This document shows, piece after piece, positions 17,050 to 22,041 of a stretch of 22,041 nucleotides of DNA; position 1 is the stretch's first letter, and the number at the start of each line of letters is the position of its first letter. The DNA comes from Plantago elongata (lineage: Eukaryota; Streptophyta; Magnoliopsida; Lamiales; Plantaginaceae): positions 1 to 22,041 of the forward strand of contig JAYMSP010002884.1 of the NCBI GenBank assembly GCA_036897095.1. The letters are read 5' to 3'. A program made the translations under genes and the position numbers. The notes below the pieces were generated by a model. It did no database searches and was not told the origin of the DNA. It worked only from the letters and a program-made list of their open reading frames with translations.

Positions 17050-19600
17050 ATGAGATGGGTATATTACATGATATTAGCATTTTTCATTATCTTGTCAAAA
17101 GTATATTACTCTCCTGGTAATCATGATTTGAAGTTTCGTTTTCTATATATGTTTCGGCTAATAATTATACAATAGTCAAATGTTCTCGAAATCTTTAATT
17201 CATAATTTCGCGCAACACATTCCAAATTGTAACATGGACTTTTTTTTGCCTGTATTTGGTTTTTTTGTATAATGTACTAGCTAGAAATAATGTTGGAGTA
17301 TCTCCTTTTATTGAAAGATTTAAACAAGAAAAGCCGAAAAGTTTAGTTTTTGAAAACGATTTGCTTTTATTTTCTATCTTCTGCCCATACCAGAGGTAAA
17401 TGTAAATAACATTTTGTACTGGTTATGAAGAAATTATTAGGGTTGGGTGAGAGATAGAGTAGAAGGTTGAAGGAAAATGAGTGGTAGAGTAGAAAAGATC
17501 CCTAAAGCTGAGAGTGATGTTTCAATGGATGAATGTGACTACTAGGTTGCAATTGAGCTCTTCATGTCTATGACAAATAAGAGTATAACACATAAAAGCT
17601 ATATGTATCTTATTTCCCATCAAAATGTCTAAGTGTTACTGTATTACTCCTTATCTTACAGATCAGAAACAAATAAAAATCTATCATTTCATACCATTTA
17701 CATAATTGCTACAGGCTTATTTTCATTCTAAAGGGTGTATAAAACCGGTGTGCTTAGCACTTAAATGACCCAGCTGGCCGCTTATCTGATCAACTTTAAA
17801 CTAGTTTCAAACAAGATAATTGTAAAAGCAGTCTGCTTGTGTTTGTAGTCATGTCTCTGTGTAGCAGAGCTTCTTGTTTAATGTGGCCTATTTTATCGAT
17901 CTTTAAGTAGGATTTGGGAAACATTATACATTTTATTTATGAAGATAAGTTTGTTACATACTTACATGATCTGAGTTGACCTAGCAACTATGGTGTGTGT
18001 TATCCTCATGCTGTTTGAGTGGACAATGTCTTGGTGTATAAGACCAACTGCCTTAGAAAGAAAGGTCATTCTTATGTACCCAACAAGGGCCATGCTTGCT
18101 TTCCTGTGACAACTCATTGATTGGTAGCTTTATGATGATGGAGGTTCTTGACATAGGTTGAAGTGAAACTACACGTAGCTCGTGGGCATTGGCGCTTAAT
18201 TTATCACCGAGCTCCTTTTTTTTTTTAAACGCGACGTTGACAAAGCAAAGGTAGAATGACTTCTAAGCAGCAGGTCTCAATGAAATGACCTCAAATGGGA
18301 GAACAACATGTTAAGGCTAGGGCTCAATTTTGTAGCATTGCAACTTTTATCATTGTAATTGAGTGCGCCTACATATTAAGGCTGATTAATATTAACTATA
18401 TTAGTTACTTATAGAGTAGCTAGGAGCGCAACCATGGAGGTATATACGTAAAAATAGGGGCGAGCTGCGAGCATAACCCGGACCTGACTGAAATTTCCCC
18501 CATATCAGGTCCAGTTAGAAGGATGAAGAAGGAAATGGCATTAAAGCTGAAATTCGATACAGTTATACATATCCGGGTTGAGGATCATTAACTGTGCAAC
18601 CCGATCTCAAATCGCAAATGACAATTCTGTGTAAAACTGAAATTTGAGATACCAAAATATCTCCTGAGCATGTTGTCTGTGGTTTCACTATATATCCGGC
18701 CGGTAGAGCAAATTGTCCTTAGTCAAGTTAGTTGTATCTGTCATTTTCTTCATCCCCAGTGGTTGTACAATCACAGATATATATGTTGATGATATAATGT
18801 TGGTTCCACCAAATCACTAAGTGGGATGACAAGATTTATGATATATTTTGAAGTTGTATTTTTTATACTGTACTATATCAAGTGAATAACTGGTTTATCT
18901 AAATCACATAAGAAACTGACTAAATCAGTTAAGCGACCAATTTTTTATTCTATTTTTTAATTTTTAATCTTTATTTATAGTTATATTAATACGAATATTG
19001 AAAAATTAGAGCAAAAAGAGAAGTTTTTATTAAAATACGAGTAGAACAGTAAAACAATACAAAATACAAAAGTATACGAACAAATACCGACGTTTGATGT
19101 ATGAGAAAACATATCTTCACTGATCTCGTTTTGTAGATCTCGAAAAAATATAAACGGCGGTGTAATTTTTATATTTTTTAAATAATAAAATAATATAAAA
19201 ATAAGAAATAAATAAGAAAAGAGTTTGGCCCATGTGGGATTCAATAAAAAAGATAACTCAATTAGTTGTTGCGCAAACGATAGAGTTACATTCTCCCTAC
19301 ACCCAATTCACGACTGCTCATAGTGTGAAAAAATTGATCGTGACGTAGTTGCGAAATCACGACTATTCACACGACTACACCATAGCATGCAGTCTTACTA
19401 AAACCACTTACAATAAATGGTAGCTATAATTATATATACAATTTAAGTGTAAATTTGAATATGCAAGATATTACCTCAAATGGAAAATTGTAAACCTTTT
19501 TAATTTTTACTAAGTATCATAGGAGTCCTTTTACATTTATATTTAAAGAGTCTAGAGAGACCCCTAATTTTTACGCATACTATCTTGTTTTTATATAAAT
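17050..19600. other. Upstream flank of the MADS gene, no gene seen
   Basis: AT-rich non-coding DNA. 17740-18200 and 18420-18720 are less AT-rich and could hold distal promoter elements. An 8-bp perfect dyad ggacctga...tcaggtcc lies at 18480-18512, and a 7-bp dyad cgggttg...caacccg lies near 18573-18603. 18900-19260 is very AT-rich with only stop-limited frames. Confidence 0.5.
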
Positions 19601-19694
19601 ACCATATCTTTTAGTATTTATTAATATTTATCTAATTTTTCATATTATATCTTTATGTTGTGCATTTGTATTGAAGTATTTAATTTTTAATATG

Positions 19695-19924
19695 TATTGT
19701 TTAGTTTTTACAACAAATTGTCTAATTTTGTAACTATATTATCTAGTTTTATAAATAATTTTGTTTAATTTTAATAATTGTACATAAATTTCATTAGGTG
19801 TAATCTATATTGTCTAGTTTTTACATTATATTGTCTAGTTTATAAAAGGAATTCTCTAGTTTTACATGATATTAAACTTATAATATTGTTTAATTTTTAT
19901 ATTATATTATCTAAATTTTACTTG
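19695..19924. repeat. Degenerate 21-bp tandem repeat, about nine units
   Basis: Units close to TATTGTCTAGTTTTTACATTA recur, the best matching copies being directly adjacent near 19808-19850. Less regular copies with extra spacer flank them, and a further diverged unit (tatttatctaatttttcata) lies near 19623. The array is AT-rich and non-coding, and may be the interior of a larger transposon. Confidence 0.7.
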
Positions 19925-20079
19925 ATGCGTTTTTAATGAATTCGGGTCAAGAGATCCGTAAAAGTTCATCTGAAGTTAAGTTGCAAGAAAATATATAATT
20001 ATATAGTGTTATCATTTATAGATAAAACATTCACGATTCTTTAAAATGTAAAGGTATCTCATACAAGACGAACTCTTTA

Positions 20080-20170
20080 ATTTTCTTTTAAAAGGTAAAA
20101 ATGACTCGAACCCCCACCTATTAAACAGGAATCGGCTCACCAACACTTAGGCTTTCATTCAAAACCTTTT
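20080..20170 (-). mobile_element. tRNA-derived SINE-like fragment
   Basis: On the minus strand GCCTAAGTGTTGG (20152-20140) resembles a pol III A box and GGTTCGAGTC (20112-20103) is a good B box, with spacing near 30 bases as in plant SINE heads. A T/A-rich stretch follows. It cannot be a functional tRNA because no cloverleaf forms. The 3' limit and any target duplication were not found. Confidence 0.45.
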
Positions 20171-20499
20171 TAATGAAACGGTATGTGACGAATAACCACC
20201 ATCGGTTGTCCACTATCCTATTATATAAACAAGACCAAGTCGTCCACAACGGTCAACGGACATGTCTATGATCTGATTTACTGAAATTAATCACTTTAAA
20301 ATCAATAACTAAAGTAGTATTAATTATATAGGCATATATAAGCTTAACCACAACGTCATTCTATCTAAGAACAGCTTAGTAACTTTGATTTATGGAGTAC
20401 AGATAAACATGGTCAGATTAACAATTATGTCACTAAGATTTGATTTACTTAATCTAACTATTAACTAATAGAAATAAATGCCTAGATAAATCTAATATG

Positions 20500-20760
20500 A
20501 TGAAGGGAAAGGATGAACGTCGTAGTTAATTGTATATAGATAGATCGGATGCGTCTGATCACTTTGTCCAATACCGCGCGCATCCAGTCCTGGAAAATGG
20601 CAAAAATCGTAGTTTTCTCCAAGATTCGAAATTGCGGCCTTGATTGAACTCAGACGCCTGCAAAATGGAGTATTGAGCCTTACAATGCTCGAATACGACC
20701 CTAAAAACTCCACATTGAAATCGTGCAGGTACAAAAGCTTCGCTTTTCCTCAAGTTTTTA
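20500..20760. other. GC-richer unexplained block
   Basis: This ~260-bp block has CpG-containing strings (ataccgcgcgcatcc, gaaattgcggcc) and looks denser than the AT-rich DNA on both sides. Overlapping minus-strand frames of 80-95 codons run through it but show no recognisable protein family. It may be a piece of a retrotransposon LTR or a captured gene fragment; I do not recognise it. Confidence 0.35.
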
Positions 20761-20805
20761 CATAAAAATATAAGATCAACAAAGTAATGACAATAAAAAA
20801 AAATT

Positions 20806-21105
20806 AGGGGCTGTTTGTTATACCATTCGAGTGGCCAACTCCCCACTCAAATTGAATTTTTTATACATAAAAATCCAATTTCATTTGATACAAGGCCACT
20901 CAAATTCTATCCCAAATCGTCCTCAGATAAGCCTCTTGATTATGGTGTCATCATGCACATCCACCATGGACAAGTAGAGGATGAGATCCAAATTGACCTT
21001 TCTCTTCGAGCGTTTAACATGCTCACCCAATTAAATACTAATTTAATGTGGTTTCCATATTGTTTTGAAAATCAAGTGTGCATGATCATAATGAATTACT
21101 TATGA
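20806..21105 (+). other. Possible transposon end with a short ORF
   Basis: 'ggggctgtttgtt' near 20808 resembles the terminal repeat of several plant hAT/PIF-type elements. A 96-codon frame follows from 20815, containing KPLDYGVIMHIHHG. No matching inverted terminus was found before the end of the window. The frame has no family I can name. Confidence 0.3.
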
Positions 21106-21473
21106 TTCTCCTTAAAATTATTTGAATTACAGATTTCCTTCCAAATTAACGAGAACTACAAATGAAGTCATTTTTCGTTGATTGAGTTGTCGATATTGAC
21201 AATCTATCTCCCCATCCCCACCTGAAATCAAATAAATGTATGAATGAAGAAAAAGAAAAAGATTCGTAAATTGTGTACAAGATAGGGTCAACCACAAGTT
21301 AGGAATATTTAGAGAGTGAATCGGCAGATCCTAGATGAACAAAAAATATGATTTTGCGTTGTAAAAGTAGAAGAATTCAAACTCCATGTATAACAAGAAA
21401 ATCTTCAACATATCTAGCATTAGGACCACTTTGATGTTAACCACACATCACGCATATAATTGACATTAACATA

Positions 21474-21715
21474 TAATTCCTCCGTACCGAATTGGATGTC
21501 CCGCTTTTTATTTTAAGTTGTCCCGAATTAAAATTTTATTTTCTTAAATAGAAAATTCTCTCATAATTTATATATTATCTCTCATGTTTTATTTATTATT
21601 TTTCCTACTTTATTCAATCATATTCATTCTTTATCAACTTCTTTCCTACTTTATCACCTTTTGTTAAAATTTATATCCGGTCCTGCAAAATTTTGAAATC
21701 GGAATGGAGGGAGTA
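21474..21715. mobile_element. Stowaway-type MITE (242 bp)
   Basis: The left end reads TA-ATTCCTCCGTACCGAATT. The right end, on the opposite strand, reads TA-CTCCCTCCATTCCGATTT. Both match the Tc1/mariner Stowaway terminal consensus, and TA flanks both sides. The interior is AT-rich with 'tgtcccgctttttatttt' and no coding frame, as expected for a non-autonomous element. Confidence 0.8.
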
Positions 21716-22041
21716 TATATGTAATAAACCCCTAACAGATTAGCTTCTAGTAAACGTGTGGGAGAGCACAAATTGTTGAATTCTCCAATCTCATATATAG
21801 TCATCGATCATATATATACACCGGGTACATTCCGCTACTTTGAACAATGTCGTGTAACTATTGCCTAACTATTGTATATGTAAAACCAGAGCAATAAGTT
21901 ACCGGAAAGCTATATCTACTCGTGAGAGAGAAGGGGCCGGGGAGACGGGGATGGGTAAATTAACGAGTATTAGTAGTATCTAGTATCTATCTATTGTAGG
22001 TTATATCCGACAAAATACATTAATGCTTTTATATATATATA
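21716..22041. other. AT-rich end of the window
   Basis: No gene or element is recognised. A purine-rich GC patch (gagagagaaggggccgggg) lies near 21923-21942, and a TA dinucleotide run closes the window at 22031-22041. Confidence 0.5.

Noticed and set aside
18981..19244. Minus-strand 87-codon frame with hydrophobic Phe/Ile/Tyr-rich protein
   Set aside because: AT-rich DNA yields such residues by chance. No promoter, splice context or family similarity supports it.
19695..19924. CRISPR-like array
   Set aside because: The units are contiguous, AT-rich and diverged, with no unique spacers, in a plant nuclear sequence.
20103..20152. tRNA gene (A- and B-box-like strings)
   Set aside because: No acceptor stem or anticodon arm can be paired, so it is treated as a SINE-like fragment.
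20492..20846. Two overlapping minus-strand frames of 80 and 95 codons
   Set aside because: They overlap in different frames, neither has a recognisable family, and the block is better described as unassigned sequence.

Overview
The window is nuclear DNA of a flowering plant. It has intron-bearing genes with GT..AG junctions, TATA boxes, long AT-rich intergenic DNA, and plant mobile elements (a Helitron helicase relic, Stowaway-type and Emigrant/pogo-type MITEs, a tRNA-derived SINE-like piece). The MADS-box protein resembles asterid AGAMOUS proteins (N-terminal extension, QDQPSLRL C-terminus), so an asterid, possibly Lamiales, is likely. That placement is inferred from the protein only.

Layout. 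1-2040: AT-rich intergenic DNA with a poly-C run, an unusual dyad-rich cluster at 279-415 and an Emigrant-like MITE near 1630-1805. 2038-4480 (minus): remains of a Helitron RepHel helicase with destroyed Walker A, stops and frameshifts. 4700-5273: degenerate ~40-bp repeats, then an orphan ORF ending near a good splice donor. 5436-6958 and 8372-11004 (plus): two tandem GDSL esterase/lipase genes, each with five exons. Exons 2, 3 and 4 have identical lengths in both copies (128, 243, 232 nt). Intron 2 differs sharply (208 against 1298 bp). 11681-16746 (minus): a complete AGAMOUS-type C-class MADS-box gene with eight coding exons, a 5'UTR intron and a 3.3-kb first coding intron, which is where AG-family genes usually carry their floral enhancer. 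17050-22041: upstream AT-rich DNA holding a 21-bp tandem array, a SINE-like piece, a GC-richer unexplained block, a possible transposon terminus and a 242-bp Stowaway-type MITE.

How the genes relate: the two lipases are secreted paralogues from a local duplication. The MADS gene is convergent with the second lipase and appears functionally unrelated. No new multi-gene system is visible. The most informative signals are in the MADS gene: a tandem NAGNAG acceptor exactly at the exon 5/6 boundary, where one extra glutamine would become residue 173, and a final intron that splits the last sense codon.
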